Notes: generated from the letters alone by a model not told the origin. A DNA stretch of 64,000 nt from Paenibacillus sp. NAIST15-1 (GCF_001894745.1 NZ_BBYF01000007.1:62001-126000), one strand, 5' to 3'; shown: positions 1 to 13,900, counted from the first letter of the stretch. Numbers and translations are program-made.

Positions 1-1
1 C

Positions 2-937
2 TTCGTCAGTGAAGAAAAATACACCCAAGCAAGCGGCTTGATGCAGCTTGCCTCCACTTCTCAGTTTCTAGTCTCCCCAGTTCTAGCTGGTATCTTGATT
101 ACGATTATGGACATCAAATACATATTAGTCATTGATATTTTGTCATTTATCATCGCGGCGCTATTGGTTGTATGGGTTAGAAGCAATCGGGTAGTTGCTG
201 AGCAAGCTAAGCTCCAGAATCATCATGTTGAAGAGCAGGTCAAGCTAAGTTTTTGGCATGAGCTGAAAGAAGGAATGCGGACAATCAACGCCAATAAAGG
301 GATTGTCGTACTCATTACACTTACTTCTGTATTGTGCTTCTATATTGGATTTTTGCAGACATTGCTTGCTCCGATGATGTTGAACTTTACAGATCCGAAG
401 ACGTACGGAATCTCTCTATCCGTGTGTGCGTCGGGCTTGCTAGTCAGCAGTTTGCTGATTAGTATTTTTGGAGGAATTAAGAAGCATGTCGCTACAATGA
501 CGGTATGTCTTGTCTTTGTTGGGCTCTTCTATTCGCTTATCGGCGTTTCGACGAATGTATATGTGATTGTCGTATCAGGATTTCTCTTTTTCTTTGCTCT
601 AGCATTTGTGCAGACGAGCTTGGAAGTATTGATTCGGCAAAATATTGACAATACCGTGCAAGGCCGCGTATGGTCCCTCATATCGGTGGCTACGCAGCTC
701 GGATATCCGATTGCCTATGTTCTTTCTGGTGTATTGGCCGAGCATGTATTCAATCCGCTATTAGTGGAGGGCGGTTTGCTCGCTACATCAGTTGGCAGCA
801 TTATTGGCATTGGATCAGGTCGTGGCATTGGCTTTATGTTTATTGTGTTTGGAATTCTCATCGCATTCTTATCGTTTGTTACAGGTCGAACCAAAGTGAT
901 TAAAGAATTGGAAAGCAATGCAGTGGATGAGAAATAA
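2..937 (+). CDS. MFS transporter, C-terminal part (cut by window start)
   Basis: The reading frame is open from the first bases, so the true start lies outside the window; about 310 residues are present. The protein is strongly hydrophobic, with about seven predicted membrane helices and a short polar cytoplasmic stretch near residues 60-85, as between the two halves of a major facilitator superfamily exporter. The helix spacing and the late motif around NTVQGRVWSLISVATQLGYP are typical of the MFS_3/macrolide-efflux-like group. The substrate cannot be read from the sequence. It lies upstream of the NRPS/PKS locus on the same strand but is separated from it by a terminator and a promoter, so it is probably a separate unit; a role in export or self-protection is only a guess from position. 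Confidence 0.8.
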   Translation, partial: FVSEEKYTQASGLMQLASTSQFLVSPVLAGILITIMDIKYILVIDILSFIIAALLVVWVRSNRVVAEQAKLQNHHVEEQVKLSFWHELKEGMRTINANKGIVVLITLTSVLCFYIGFLQTLLAPMMLNFTDPKTYGISLSVCASGLLVSSLLISIFGGIKKHVATMTVCLVFVGLFYSLIGVSTNVYVIVVSGFLFFFALAFVQTSLEVLIRQNIDNTVQGRVWSLISVATQLGYPIAYVLSGVLAEHVFNPLLVEGGLLATSVGSIIGIGSGRGIGFMFIVFGILIAFLSFVTGRTKVIKELESNAVDEK

Positions 938-982
938 AAAAGAGATGAATACCATTAATACAATATAATGACAACAAAATAT

Positions 983-1055
983 AAGCGCTCTTTCTTTATC
1001 CAAACACGGCTGTGATTTATCGTGCTTCGATAGGCAAGAAGGGGTGCTTTTTTTT
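983..1055 (+). terminator. Intrinsic terminator after the MFS gene
   Basis: The arms AAGCGCTCTTTCTT (983-996) and AAGAAGGGGTGCTT (1036-1049) pair over 14 positions, with three G-U wobbles. A small inner hairpin (TTATC...GATAG) lies in the loop and an eight-T run ends at 1055. Confidence 0.65.
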
Positions 1056-1278
1056 ATGTTCTTCGCAGGGAAATACACGTGTAAATCGCACTATATCAAG
1101 GATTTGGGAGATAAGGTCAGCATTAATAGACCGAATAGAGGAACAACTCTGGTTCGTCAAAATGATCAGAATTGGAGAGAAGTCAATAGACAGAAAAGAA
1201 ACAAAATTTCAGGAATATTGGATTAAATCCATTTGGGACAATTGATGACAGATATTGTTTAGTATAAAAATAATATTA

Positions 1279-1308
1279 TTGACAGAATTAACCTTTCAAC
1301 TTTATTAT
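1279..1308 (+). promoter_or_regulatory. Sigma-A-like promoter of the NRPS/PKS operon
   Basis: TTGACA (1279-1284), an 18-base spacer and TATTAT (1303-1308) lie about 40 bases before the first gene of the locus. This is the best promoter match before the giant NRPS gene. I see no obvious operator around it. Confidence 0.6.
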
Positions 1309-1348
1309 CTTTGGTAACAAATCTATCAATTGAGAGGAGCTTGTAACG

Positions 1349-1825
1349 ATGTGGTTTCTGTTGTTATGGGGATTGGGAATTGTCTCAGCGGTAGTACAGC
1401 TTTGGATCAACGGTTTTTCAGCAAATACGAGCGAAATTGCGAATGTGCTGTTGCTGCATCAGTTTGTTGTGACATTTGGCTTAGTGGGTGTCATAGGATT
1501 TATTTACAACATTGCGATTGCTGACAGAACTGCATCTCAATTGGGCTGGCCAGGCGGGCCATTTCAAGTCAAGTACGGATTTTCCCAAGTTGGTCTTGGG
1601 GTGATGGGAATTATGGCAATTTGGTTTCACGGAAACTTCTGGGTAGGCGTACTTGTCACAATGTACATATACGGGTTAAGCGGGTTGTGGTCTCATACAT
1701 ATGTCATGATTAAGAACAAGAAAGCAGATGCAGACAGTATTGGAAATCTGATCATGGATGTCGTGTACCAAACGTTCATTACGGTTCTGTCGATCATGGC
1801 CGGCGGAATCTGGGTCTTCAACTAA
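1349..1825 (+). CDS. Small four-helix membrane protein, DUF6790-like
   Basis: The protein has 158 residues and starts at ATG after GAGAGGAGC. It has four hydrophobic segments (about residues 1-22, 33-55, 76-105 and 130-155) joined by short polar loops, and no signal cleavage site. It resembles the DUF6790 family of unknown function. Its stop codon is part of the ribosome binding site (TAAGGAGG) of the NRPS gene 13 bases downstream, so the two are co-transcribed and probably translationally linked. That makes it the first gene of the operon. A role in transport or self-resistance is inferred from position only. Confidence 0.7.
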   Translation: MWFLLLWGLGIVSAVVQLWINGFSANTSEIANVLLLHQFVVTFGLVGVIGFIYNIAIADRTASQLGWPGGPFQVKYGFSQVGLGVMGIMAIWFHGNFWVGVLVTMYIYGLSGLWSHTYVMIKNKKADADSIGNLIMDVVYQTFITVLSIMAGGIWVFN

Positions 1826-1838
1826 GGAGGTCTAGCTT

Positions 1839-4800
1839 ATGGTAACGCGCAGACTAGAATTAACAGAAGTCCAGAAGGGAATATTCTTCGATTGCCAAAT
1901 TGACGACCCGCTCTCTTATAACATCACAGCTTCCATCATGCTCGAGGGAGTGGACGAAGTTCGGTTCGAGCAAGCTCTGAGTCTAGTCATTGAGGAGCAG
2001 GAAGCCTTGCGATGCAGTCTTGATGTCAGTGATGAAATGCCTCTCCTCGTTGTCCACGAACGAATCAATATTCAACTAACAAAGTTAGATTTCTCTGCAG
2101 AACCTGAACTTCAGGAAGAACGGGTAAAGCTTCAGGTTGAGCAAGAGTTAAACCGAGTATTTGACCTCACAGCAGCTCCGCTATTTCACACAAGCTTGAT
2201 TAAGCTATCTGACAAGAAGCATATTTTTCTCATCAGCATTCATCACATCATTTCCGACGGATTATCACTCGAAGTGTTGAAGCAAAAGCTCTTGGAATAC
2301 GATCATAAGCTCGCACGAAAAGAGCCAATTGAAATAAAGCCGAATACGGGATTTACCGACTTCATGAGCCAAGAAAATACAAAACTTGCTCAGGGAGGGT
2401 ACGACAAAGAAAGAGAGTATTGGGCGAAAAAGATGATAGGTGCAGAGCCTCTTGCCCTGCCGAATGACTTTATTCGACATCAAGTTCATGGCATCGGCAA
2501 GGAAAAACGAATCGAGATCTCATCTGATCTATTGCAACAGATTCATAAACAGGCGAGGGAACAGGAAGTTACGACCTTTATGTTTGTATTGGCCGCATTC
2601 GGTGTACTGTTGAATCGTTATACGCAGCAAGAGGATGTTGTGTTCTCCTCACCATTTTCATATCGTCCTGATATGGATTTCGAGGAATCGATAGGCTGCT
2701 TTGTGTATATGCTGCCCATGCGTCTGCTGCTGAAGGATGAACAGAGCTTCTCCGAAGCACTGCAGCAAGTGTCGAAGGAGTTTATCGAAGTCTACAAGCA
2801 TATCGGTTATCCGAACAATCTGATTATGCGAGATAATCAATTGCTCCCATTGCCGGGAACTCCATCTATCTTCGATGTTAGCTTCGTATATGATATCGTA
2901 GAAGACAGCGATCAGTACGAACTTAAGGCAGAAATCCTCGATCAAGATCGCGTAACATTTCCCGGCAGCCTAATGGTTATCCTGCAACATACCCCTCACA
3001 AAGATTTGATTAAACTTCAATACAAGCCAGAACTTTTTGCAGATGAAACGATTGATTTATTAGGTCTTCGCTTCATGAAACTGCTGGAACTGGTAAGCGG
3101 ACAGGCAGACATCAAGATCGGAGAAGCGGAGTTGCTGTTGGAGCAAGAACGAAGCCTTATCCTGCAACAATTTAATCAAACTTCCTATTTTACATACGAA
3201 CCTCGTACCATCATTGAACTATTCCACTCCAAGGTCGCTAAGCATCCGGAACGAAAGGCATTGATCGACCAAGACCAAGTTGAGACATATGCTAGTGTTG
3301 ATGCAAAAGCTAATCGATTGGCCCGCAATATCCTTCAGAAAACGCAAGGAACTCCATCCTGTATCGGCATTCAGCTGGAACGATCAGCTAACTTAGTCAT
3401 TAGTTTATTAGCGGTTCTTAAGGCGGGATGTGCATACGTGCCTCTAGATCCAACGTATCCGTCAGCTAGAAAACAATTTATTTTCGAAGATGCGAATGTG
3501 TCTTATCTTATCACTACGTCAGATCTCCCATTCGAGGAAGAATGGAAAGTAGACATCATCGATGTGGGTGATCCGAACATATACAGTGGGGATGACTCGA
3601 TTCCCGAAGTACAGCTGGATCCATACAGTTTGGCCTACATTATGTACACTTCGGGTTCGACCGGCAAGCCGAAGGGCGTCATGGTCGAGAATCATAGTGT
3701 CGTGAATACATTGCTCGATCTGGAAAGACGTTTTCCGGTGGAAGAACATGATCTGTACCTACTCAAAACACCGCATACGTTCGATGTATCCGGAACGGAA
3801 TTGTTCGGGTGGTTTATGGGAGAAGGCAGCTTGCTCGTATTGGAGCCAGACGGAGAGAAAAACCCGCAAATCATCTTGGAAGAGATACACAAGCATAAGG
3901 TTACTCATATCAATTTCGTACCTACCATGTTCCGAGCCTTCTTGGAACTATTGGATAATGCGGACAATCTGTCAAAGCTAGCCTCCTTGAAGTGGATATG
4001 TATTGGAGGGGAGGCTGTAACGCCGGATATTTTGCATAAATTCCATTCGCTGCATACGGATATTAAGCTTGAAAATGTATATGGTCCAACGGAATGCACG
4101 ATATGGGCTTCCCATTATTCGATTAGGGGCGACGATACAACACGCTCGATTCCAATTGGTGAGCCGCTCAATGAGACGCGCTGGTACATCGTAGGCAAGC
4201 AAGATCAATTACAGCCAATTGGGATCGCAGGTGAATTATGTCTTAGCGGTGTAGGCTTGGCCAGGGGATATTTGAATCGGGATGAGCTGACGAAGGAGAA
4301 GTTTGTCGCGAATCCGTTCTATCAAGAAGGGATCGATCCGGACTACTTCCGCAATATGTACCGCACGGGGGATTTGGCCCGCTGGCTTCCAAGCGGAACG
4401 ATTGAGTTTCTCGGACGAATTGACTTTCAGGAAAAGGTGCGCGGCGTCCGGCTCGAGACAGGAGAAATCGAGAATGTGCTGTCGCAGATGGAAGGAATTA
4501 CGCAGGCTATCGTTGTTGTGAAGAAGGAGACAGGCAAGTCAGGTGCGTTGTGCGCCTATTATCTCTCTGACGATGAGATTTCAGTGGCTCAATTGAAGGA
4601 GCACCTATCCAAGGAATTGCCAGCGTACATGATTCCTTCCTTCTTTGTACATAAAAGAGAGCTTCCTCTCAATACGAGCGGGAAGGTGAATCGGAATGCG
4701 CTGATCGCGGACAAAGACTATTTAGATGCAGCTTCATCAAGCGACATAGCACCGAATACCGATTTAGAGGTTCTTATTGCCTCTGTGTGGCAAGAGGTAC

Positions 4801-4980
4801 TTGGAATTACCCATGTCGGTGTGGATGATAGTTTTTTTGAAATCGGCGGTCACTCAATAGCCTTGATCCAAATGCACAACAAGCTGAAAAAAGCATTGAC
4901 GCAGGATTTCCCAATCACGCTGCTGTTCCAATATCCAACTGTACGATTGCTGGCTGATCATTTCAATCAAGCTGAGGAAG
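1839..4980 (+). other. NRPS module 1: C1-A1-PCP1
   Basis: C1 carries HHIISDG at residues 135-141 (2241-2261), so it should be active. A1 has the A3 motif YTSGSTGKPKG at residues 603-613, and PCP1 has GGHS with S1006. A hand alignment to GrsA gives a pocket beginning D-V-T-N and ending V-I-W. This matches no specificity code I know well, so the amino acid is unassigned. Starting with a C domain fits acceptance of an acyl chain from another protein. Confidence 0.85.
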
Positions 4981-7900
4981 AGACGATTACCGATCGGAAA
5001 TCATTTTTCCAACGGGACAGAAAAGTCGTTCGATCGGATATCGCGATCATCGGCATGTCCATTCACGCGCCCGGTGCTTCCAATATTCATGATTTCTGGA
5101 ATAACCTAAAAGGCGGCGTAGAGAGCATCCATTTCTATAAGGATGAAGAATTGCTCGAATTAGGGATTCAGCCCAACCTGCTGAAATCACCGAATTATGT
5201 GAAGGCAAAAGGACGCATCGATGGCATTGAGGAGTTCGATCCAAACTTCTTCGAATATACACCAGGTGAAGTGCAGATGATGTCGCCACAGCTTCGTCTT
5301 CTCTATCAAGGGACATGGGAAGCATTAGAGGATGCCGGATATTATCCCGGATCTGATACCTCGAAGATTGGGTTGTTTCTTGGCGGGTCTGACGATTTTG
5401 AATGGTATCAGAAGGTTCTGTTCGGCGAAAGTGGATTTAGTGATAAGTATCAAGCTTTTACACTGAGCACGAATCATTTCTTGGCGACTCGGATCGCTTA
5501 TAAGCTGGATATTAAAGGGCCAGTTTATTCAGCGCTTACAGGCTGCTCGACAACGCTGGTTACCCCTCACTTATCGTGTCAATCATTAATTCTTGGCGAA
5601 TGCGATATTGCTGTGGCTGGTGGGATCACGATCGAACTGCCGAATGAGGGGGGCTATTATTACGAGGAAGGCATGATGTTTTCTCCGGATGGACACTGCC
5701 GGCCATTTGATGCCAAGGCGAAGGGAACCATGTTCTCGAATGGTATGGGATTAGTCGTGCTGAAGAGATTGGATGAGGCCATAGAGGACGGCGATCACAT
5801 CTATGCGGTCATTAAAGGTTCTGCGATTAATAATGATGGAAGGCAGAAGATTGGTTTTGTGGCGCCAAGTGTGGAAGGACAAGCTGAGGTTATCCAGGAG
5901 GCGTATCGTGTCGCAGGCATTGATCCAGAAACGGTAACCTATGTCGAGGCTCATGGAACAGGCACCGCGCTCGGCGATCCGATCGAGGTGGAATCTTTAA
6001 CGAAGGCATTCGCATCTGAAAAAAAGCAATTTTGTACGTTAGGCTCGGTGAAAGGCAACGTAGGGCATACCGATACAGCTGCTGGAGTGGTCGGCTTGGC
6101 GAAGGTCGCACTTAGCTTGAAGCACAAATATATCCCGCCAACGGTTAATTATAGGGAACCGAATCCCAAAATTGATTTTGCGAGTTCGCCATTTACCGTG
6201 CGGGCACAAGGAATGGAGTGGATGACCATCGGTACAGGCAGCAAGCGCCGAGCAGGCATCAACTCGTTCGGGGTTGGCGGTACGAACGCCCATATGGTAT
6301 TGGAGGAAGCTCCGAGCATGATGGACAGCAGCGATTCGGAGCAGGTGAATTTGCTTGTGTTCTCCTCCAAGAGCAAGGAGGCGCTTGTCAACACCTCGTA
6401 CAATGTTGTACAGCACTTGATAGACAACCCAAGCATTAACGTTACCGATGCGGCATGGACATTACAGATAGGAAGGAAGCCATTTGCCTACCGTAAGGCG
6501 CTCGTCGTGAATAACCGCTACGCCGATGATCCACAGCTTCTGCTGAAACAGCTGCAAGACGCTGCTGTTCATGAGGTGCAGCCAGCCAAGCGGCAGGTAT
6601 ACTTCCTGTTTCCAGGACAAGGGAGCCAGTACCAAGGAATGGGTCGTTCCTTGTACCGTTCCGCTGAACAAAGCGCAGTATCCCGCATATTCAAGCGGCA
6701 TATGGATCATGTGCTGTCATGCCTGACTGAAGACGAACGGCTGATGTTCGAGGATATGATATACGGCGATGGCGATAGCTCACGAATCAATCAGACGGAG
6801 AACAGTCAATTTGCACTGTTTGGCACAAGCTACTCATTGGCGCTTACGATGCTGGAGCTTGGCGTGAAGCCGGCAGGAATGATTGGACACAGCATTGGAG
6901 AACTTGCCGCGGCAACGGTCGCAGGTGTATTCGAACTGAAAGATGCGGTGGAAATTGTTCGCTTGCGCGGACGTCTGATGCAGCAGCAGGAGCCAGGAGT
7001 AATGCTTGCCGTTATGGCGGCAGCAAGCATGGTAGAGCCGGAACTGATTCCGAATGTGTGGATTGCGCTGGAAAATACGACAAATAGCTGCGTCCTTGGC
7101 GGACGGGAAGAAGCGATTGCACATTTCGAGGCGAAGTGCGAGAAACTCGGCTGGAAGGCAGTTCGGGTAAAAACATCCCATGCCTTCCATACGCCGATGA
7201 TGGAGGAGGCTGCTCGAGAATTTGAGAAACGGCTCTCCGCCTATCGGTTCAACGAGCCTCGTATTCCGATCGTCTCGAATGTGACCGGGGAATGGGTGTC
7301 GCCGAGCGAAATGAATCGGGCGTCCTACTGGGCAGCGCATATTTTACGACCAGTGAACTTCGCCAAATGCCTGACACAAATCTTAAAGTCGGAGCACGAT
7401 GTATTCATCGAAGTCGGGGCGGGTCGTACCTTAAGTACTTTTGCGAGACAACATGAATCCAAGGCTGCCGGTCAACATTTCGTGAACTTAATACGCCATC
7501 CGCAAGAGGCGCTGGATGATGTGGAATATATTCATCATAAGCTAGGACTCCTATGGGGAGCGGGTGTCGATCTCGATTGGAAAGCCATGCGAGGCAATAC
7601 TGTTCGTAAGCGTGTGTCGCTACCAACCTATGTGTTTGACAAAGGACATTTCCCAATTGATATCGCGTTTAGCGCTCCACAAGCATCATTGCCACGATCA
7701 AATGCTGCTGTGCATCAATCGTCTTATTCTCAGCATTCGCAGAATCATGTGGATCGTCTCGCAGTGGCAGCGACACTTCGTAACCAGAGTGAACTAGAGC
7801 AGGCGGTATTGGATGCGTATAAATCTGTATTCGGTTTCGACACGATTGCAAGTGATCAAGACTTCTTTTCGCTCGGCGGCGACTCCTTGAAGGCGGTTAG

Positions 7901-10900
7901 CTTGGCTCATGCGATTCAGCAGCATGCAGGTATCAAGGTGGAGATTGTTGATTTATTCACCTATTCATCACCGATCGCATTGGTCGCTCATTTGTATGAG
8001 AATTCAGCATACTCTTATCAGCAAGTGCAAATCGCACCTGCGGCACAAAGAGATTACTATCCATTGTCATCTGCTCAAAATCGGATGTATGCACTGCATC
8101 TGCTTGATCCAAGCAGCGTTGCTTATAACCTTCCATCTGCTACGAAGATTAGAGGGCTGCTGGACAGAACCCGAGTAGAACAAACACTGGAAAAGCTCAT
8201 GTTGCGCCACGAATCTTTGCGGACTTCCTTTGACATTATCGGCGATCAAGCCGTTCAAATCATTCATGATTCCGTAGATATTCCTTTTACGTATCGGGAA
8301 ATAGACCGTTTCAATGACGAGGATATCATGCCATTGATTCGTTCATTCATTAAGCCATTCTCTTTAGGAAGTGCGCCATTGTTCCGAGTCGAACTCATTC
8401 GCACAGGCTCGGACGAGCAGCTGTTGTTGTTCGACATGCACCACAGCATTGCGGACGGCACATCCATGGAGATTATTACGAGAGACTTCAACGCGTTGTA
8501 TTTCGGGGAGTTGACGCAGCCGGTTCTTCAGTACAAAGATTATGCAGTCTGGCAAGCGGAGCAGCAGTCTGCTGGACAAGAAATCCACGATCAGCGGGCA
8601 TACTGGCTCCAGCAGCTTGGCGGTGAACTGCCTGTACTGGAATTGCCGACAGATTATGAACGACCGCCTGTCAAGGACTTCCATGGCGACCGGATTTATT
8701 TCCACATTGAAGAAGATTGCGCGGCGAAGCTCATTCAACTGGCTCAAGAAACGGGAACGACGCTGTATATGATGATGTTGAGTGCATGGTATGTCCTGCT
8801 AGCCCGTTATTCTGGTCAGGAGGATATTATCGTCGGTACGCCTGTAGCGGGAAGAACGCAGGAAGAGACGAAAGATACCGTCGGCATGTTTGTGAATATG
8901 CTTGCGATACGGAACCGTCCGTTGAGCCAGAAGTCGTTTGCTGAGTTTCTGCATGAAGTGAAGGAGAATGCACTGAAGGCATTTTCGAACCAAGACTGCC
9001 AATTTGACGAACTCGTTGACCGTCTGCACTTGCAACGAGAATTCAACCGCAATCCACTGTTTGATGTCTGCTTCGACTTTCAAAATATGGAGTTCCATGA
9101 TCTTGAAATCGATGGCATCTCGTTTGCATCATATGCCTTCCCGACAACGACGTCCGCTTATGATCTGGTACTAACCTGTCAGGAAAACAAAAAAGAGAAG
9201 ACGGTAGAAGGTTTCCTAGAATATGCGACGGGATTGTTCCGCAAGGAAACCGTGCAGCGAATGATCGGACACTTTCAGGCCATTTTGCAGCGCATCACAA
9301 CGGATATTAATACTAGTCTGGGGCAGATCGAATTCTTGACGCCAGAAGAAAAGTTATGGATTGTGACCGAAGTGAATCATACGGCGCTGCCATATGACGA
9401 GAACCTAGTAATTGTAGAGCTGTTCGAACAGCATGCACGAACACAACCAGACAAACCGGCGCTTATCGTTGCTGATGGACGACAGCTTACGTACCGCGAA
9501 GTGAATGAACAAGCCAATGTGATCGCGCACCACTTGATTGAACAAGGTGTTACAGCGGATACGCTAGTTGGCGTGATGCCAAGACGGGATGAGTACTTAA
9601 TCGTGTCACTCCTGGCGGTGCTGAAGGCAGGCGGAGCATATGTTCCGATCGATCCAGCATTCCCGAAGGAACGAATCAAGTACATGCTCACAGAGAGCAA
9701 TGTGAATATTCTATTATGTCCACAAGAGTATCAAGCGGGCATTGAGTTTGCAGGGGAAATGGTAGATTGCAGAGAGATCGTTAGCTCTATCAGAAATCAC
9801 AATACAGATGACTGCAGCAATCCCGTATCACGAACTCATCAAAACAACTTAGCTTGTGTCATCTTTACGTCAGGTTCAACGGGCAAGCCGAAAGGAGTCA
9901 TGATCAATCAAGGCTCTATCCTCAATTTCATTCAAGATATTCAACAGAGAGGTGTGTTCCAGCACGAAGAGGATCGTGTCATTTGTGTAACGACGTTGTC
10001 CTTTGATATTTTCGCATTCGAGTCGATTGTTCCACTGTGCACGGGCCATTCCGTATATATTGCCAATGAGAATGAGCAGCTGGATCCAATGCTGGCGAAT
10101 GAGAAAATTGTTCAGCACAAGGTTACGCATTTGTTAAGCACGGTTTCGCGAATTAAGGCGTTTGTTGAGAATCCAGATTTTGCACCTGCACTGAAGCAGC
10201 TTGCCTGTATTTTGAGCGGAGGAGAGCATTATCATGACGCCTTGTTGAAAGACTTGCAAACTCGTTCCGAAGCAAGATTATTCAATATGTACGGCCCGAC
10301 AGAAACAACCATCTGGTCGGTAGCGAAGGAGTTGACGGCTTCCAAGTTGGTTACGATTGGACAGCCGATTGCGAACACACAAGCGTATATCATCAGCGAT
10401 TCTGGACTGCTGCAGCCGGTAGGGGTATTCGGCGAATTATGCTTGGCTGGACATGGACTTGCACGCGGATATTTGAACAATCCGGAGGAAACGAAGCGCA
10501 AATTTTTCGAAACAGAACAGCTTCCGGGCTGCCGCCTCTATCGCACAGGGGATCGCGGACGATTGCTTGCCAATGGCGAAATCGAACTGATGGGACGGCT
10601 GGATTCGCAGATCAAAGTACGCGGATATCGGGTGGAGCTTGATGAGATTGAGAAGGTTGTTCAGAAGCATGAACATATTAGACAGGCTGTAGCTGCTGCT
10701 TACGACGATAAGCGCGGGAACAAACAGCTTGGATTATATTGCACGGTTAAAAAAGAAGCGGATGTTGACGGAGAAGCGCATATATGGCTCAAGCCGTGGT
10801 TGCGAGAGAAGCTGCCTCATTATATGATTCCTGGCTTCGTTCGTCAGCTGGAGGAGATGCCGACGCTTCCAAATGGAAAGATTGACAAGAAAGCACTGCC

Positions 10901-13900
10901 GCTCCCACAAGAGTCATCGGAAATGACGGGACAAACGAAATTGCCTTCAACAGGATTGGAGAAGGCGATATTGGATATTTGGAAGGATGTGCTCGGAACC
11001 GATCGCATTAGCGTGCGGGATAATTTCTTCGACGTTGGCGGGAACTCATTGGGACTAATCCTGATTAATAATCGGATCAATTCTCTGATCGGGCGTTCCA
11101 TTCCGTTAATGCAGCTGTTCCAATATCCAACGATTGAATCATTAGTCAAGAGTATCGGCATTCCTTCAGAATTGCAGGACATTGGTCTTGCAATGCCAGT
11201 TGCTCCAGTTGCTGCTGAAAGTCATGCGACAGCAGATATCGCAGTGATAGGGATGGCGGGACGATTCCCAGGAGCGCCTACGATTGATGCATTTTGGGAT
11301 AATATCGTATCTGGCGTAGAGTCAGTTGTGGAGTTCTCAAACGAAGAACTGCTGCAAGCTGGTGTGGATGCTGACTTGCTGTCTCATCCGAAATATGTGA
11401 AAGCAAAAGGTTACCTTGATGGTATCGAGTATTTTGACTCCGCATTTTTCGATTATCCCTACCAGGAAGCCAACATGATGGATCCGCAAATTCGGCTGCT
11501 TCATGAATGCGTATGGGAAGTGCTGGAGAATGGGGGATACAATCCTTCTGCATACAAGGGGTTAATTGGCCTGTTTGCCGGAAGTGGCTCCAATCTTCCT
11601 TGGATGATTCAATTCTTAGGTCATCAACAAGATCTGCTTCGTGCATTCGAAGCGATTACCTTGAATGAAAAAGATTTTCTGACGACCCGTGTGTCATACA
11701 AGCTCAATTTGAAAGGGCCTAGCTTCAATGTGCAAACCGCTTGCTCAACTTCATTAGTAGCGATTCATCAAGCGGTACAGTCACTGCAGCGTGGAGAGTC
11801 GCATATGGCGATTGCCGGTGGAGTGTCCATTTCCTATCCGCGGAAGGAAGGCTACTTATGGCATGAAGGCATGATCTTCTCCCAAGACGGGCACTGTAAG
11901 CCATTCGCGGAGGATTCATCGGGAACCGTATCTGGCAATGGATGTGGGGTTGTACTCCTCAAGCCTCTAGCCGCAGCCCTTAGAGATGGCGATCATATCT
12001 ACGGTGTCATTAAGGGATCGGCAATGAATAATGATGGCCTTGAGAAAATCGGGTACACGGCTCCTAGTGTGAGCGGTCAAGCCCAGGTCATTCAATCTGC
12101 CCTTAGACAGGCTGGCGTATCGGCTGAGGATATCCACTATGTTGAGGCACACGGGACAGGAACGAAATTGGGAGATCCGATCGAGATTGAAGCCCTGAAG
12201 CAAGCATGGGATACGAAGAAGACGGGCTATTGCGCCATCGGTTCTGTAAAAGCGAATATCGGGCATCTCGATTCTGCGGCAGGGGTGGCAGGCTTCATCA
12301 AGACCGTTCTGTCCCTGTATCATCGAACGATTCCGCCTTTACTTCATTTTACGAAGCCGAATCCTGCAATTGATTTTGCGAACAGTCCATTTTATGTGAA
12401 TACACAGGCTGAATATCGGACGGATCGGAGTCAAATCTTGCGGGCTGGTGTAAGCTCCTTCGGTATCGGTGGAACGAATGTGCACGTCGTGCTGGAGCAG
12501 CCGCCTGAAATAAGCCGATTCCGGCCATCGGAACCTGTCAATTTGCTCTTGTTCTCAGCTAGGAGTCAATCGGCATTGACCCATACGAGTGAGGCTGTGT
12601 TGGAGTACTTGCACAGCCATCCAGAAGTCCATATCTCGGATGCCGCTTGGACATTGCAAATGGGGCGCAAGCCGTTCGAATACCGCAAGGCGCTCCTCTT
12701 AGATGGAGGTTTACCATATGAGACGAAGGAAATGCAGCAATTCCTTCAACAATCCGGATTGCGTATTCAGGACGGCAGACCGACCGCTCACTTTTATATT
12801 GCTGCGGAAGCGGGGGTTTATCGCGATTTAGGCCGAGATTGGTATACATCAACGACGCAAAATCTACATCCGCTAGCGGCAACATTCAACCGCCATGTGG
12901 AACGGGTGATTGCATGCACGGAACTCGATAAGAGGGATGCCTTCCATCAGTTGCAAGATGACCCTGCATTGGAATGGTTTACTGTAAGTTACGGGATAGC
13001 AATGAGTTTGATCGATGTTGGTGTCCTGCCAGATGGACTATTCGGTCAAGGCATTGGTGAGGTATGTGCCTTAACGGTTGCTGGGGTATTGGCCTTGGAG
13101 CACGCGGTTGAATGGGTACAAACAAGCGGGAAATGGCTGCAAGGTTTGGAAGAAGGGGCGCTAGAGGCTGTAGTGAATGGTGCCGGGACAGAGGCGGTTA
13201 GAAAGCAACTATTCTATTATCCACTCCGTCCATCCCGAATTCCACTCATTGATGTAAGCCATAATAGCAGCACTATTGAAGAAATCAGTGTAAGTGTCGT
13301 TGCGATCGGCTGCGAATGTTCGGATTACGCGTCTGCCACATCCCAACATTCACATCGAACGGAGGCGCAGGATTCGCCGTCGGTTCATAGGCTGCAAGCT
13401 GGCGGGAATGGAGCATCTAGCTGGATAGAATTCCAACGCTTGCTTGCCCAGCTGTGGTGTGAAGGCTTCGAGATTGATTGGTCGATGCTGCATCCGGAGA
13501 GCGGAAGACAGCGTATCCCGCTGCCGACCTATGTGTTCGATGCGACGTATCATGAGCATGATGTGATTCTTAATGCATTTGAGCTGAAGCGTAAGGAAGA
13601 AGGTTCATGTGTCCAAACCCTGTCGCAAGCTCAGCAGATCGAGATTGGTCAGTCATCCAGTATTAGGAGTCGGGATACCATCAGTGAGCAATTAGCAGAA
13701 TTATGGCAGGAGCTTCTCGGCTGCGGCGAGGTAAAGGCTGAGGATGATTTCTTCGTCATAGGCGGTCATTCGTTGAAGGCCATTTCCTTGTCCGCCAACA
13801 TACAACAAGCATTTAAGCTGGATATGTCATTGACGGAAATATTCGATAATGCCGTATTTAACCAGATGGTGGACTGGATATGGACAAACCGCGCTGACGA

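Larger units (their letters stand above)
938..1348. other. Intergenic region upstream of the NRPS/PKS operon
   Basis: This gap holds a terminator at the left (983-1055) and a sigma-A-like promoter at the right (1279-1308). Between them, about 220 bases show no ribosome binding site followed by a credible ORF and no riboswitch consensus that I recognise. The short ORFs there have no coding character. Confidence 0.6.

Noticed and set aside
938..1348. A T-box or other leader RNA before the NRPS operon
   Set aside because: No T-box (TGGN) or known aptamer blocks could be found; the hairpin there reads as a terminator of the upstream gene.
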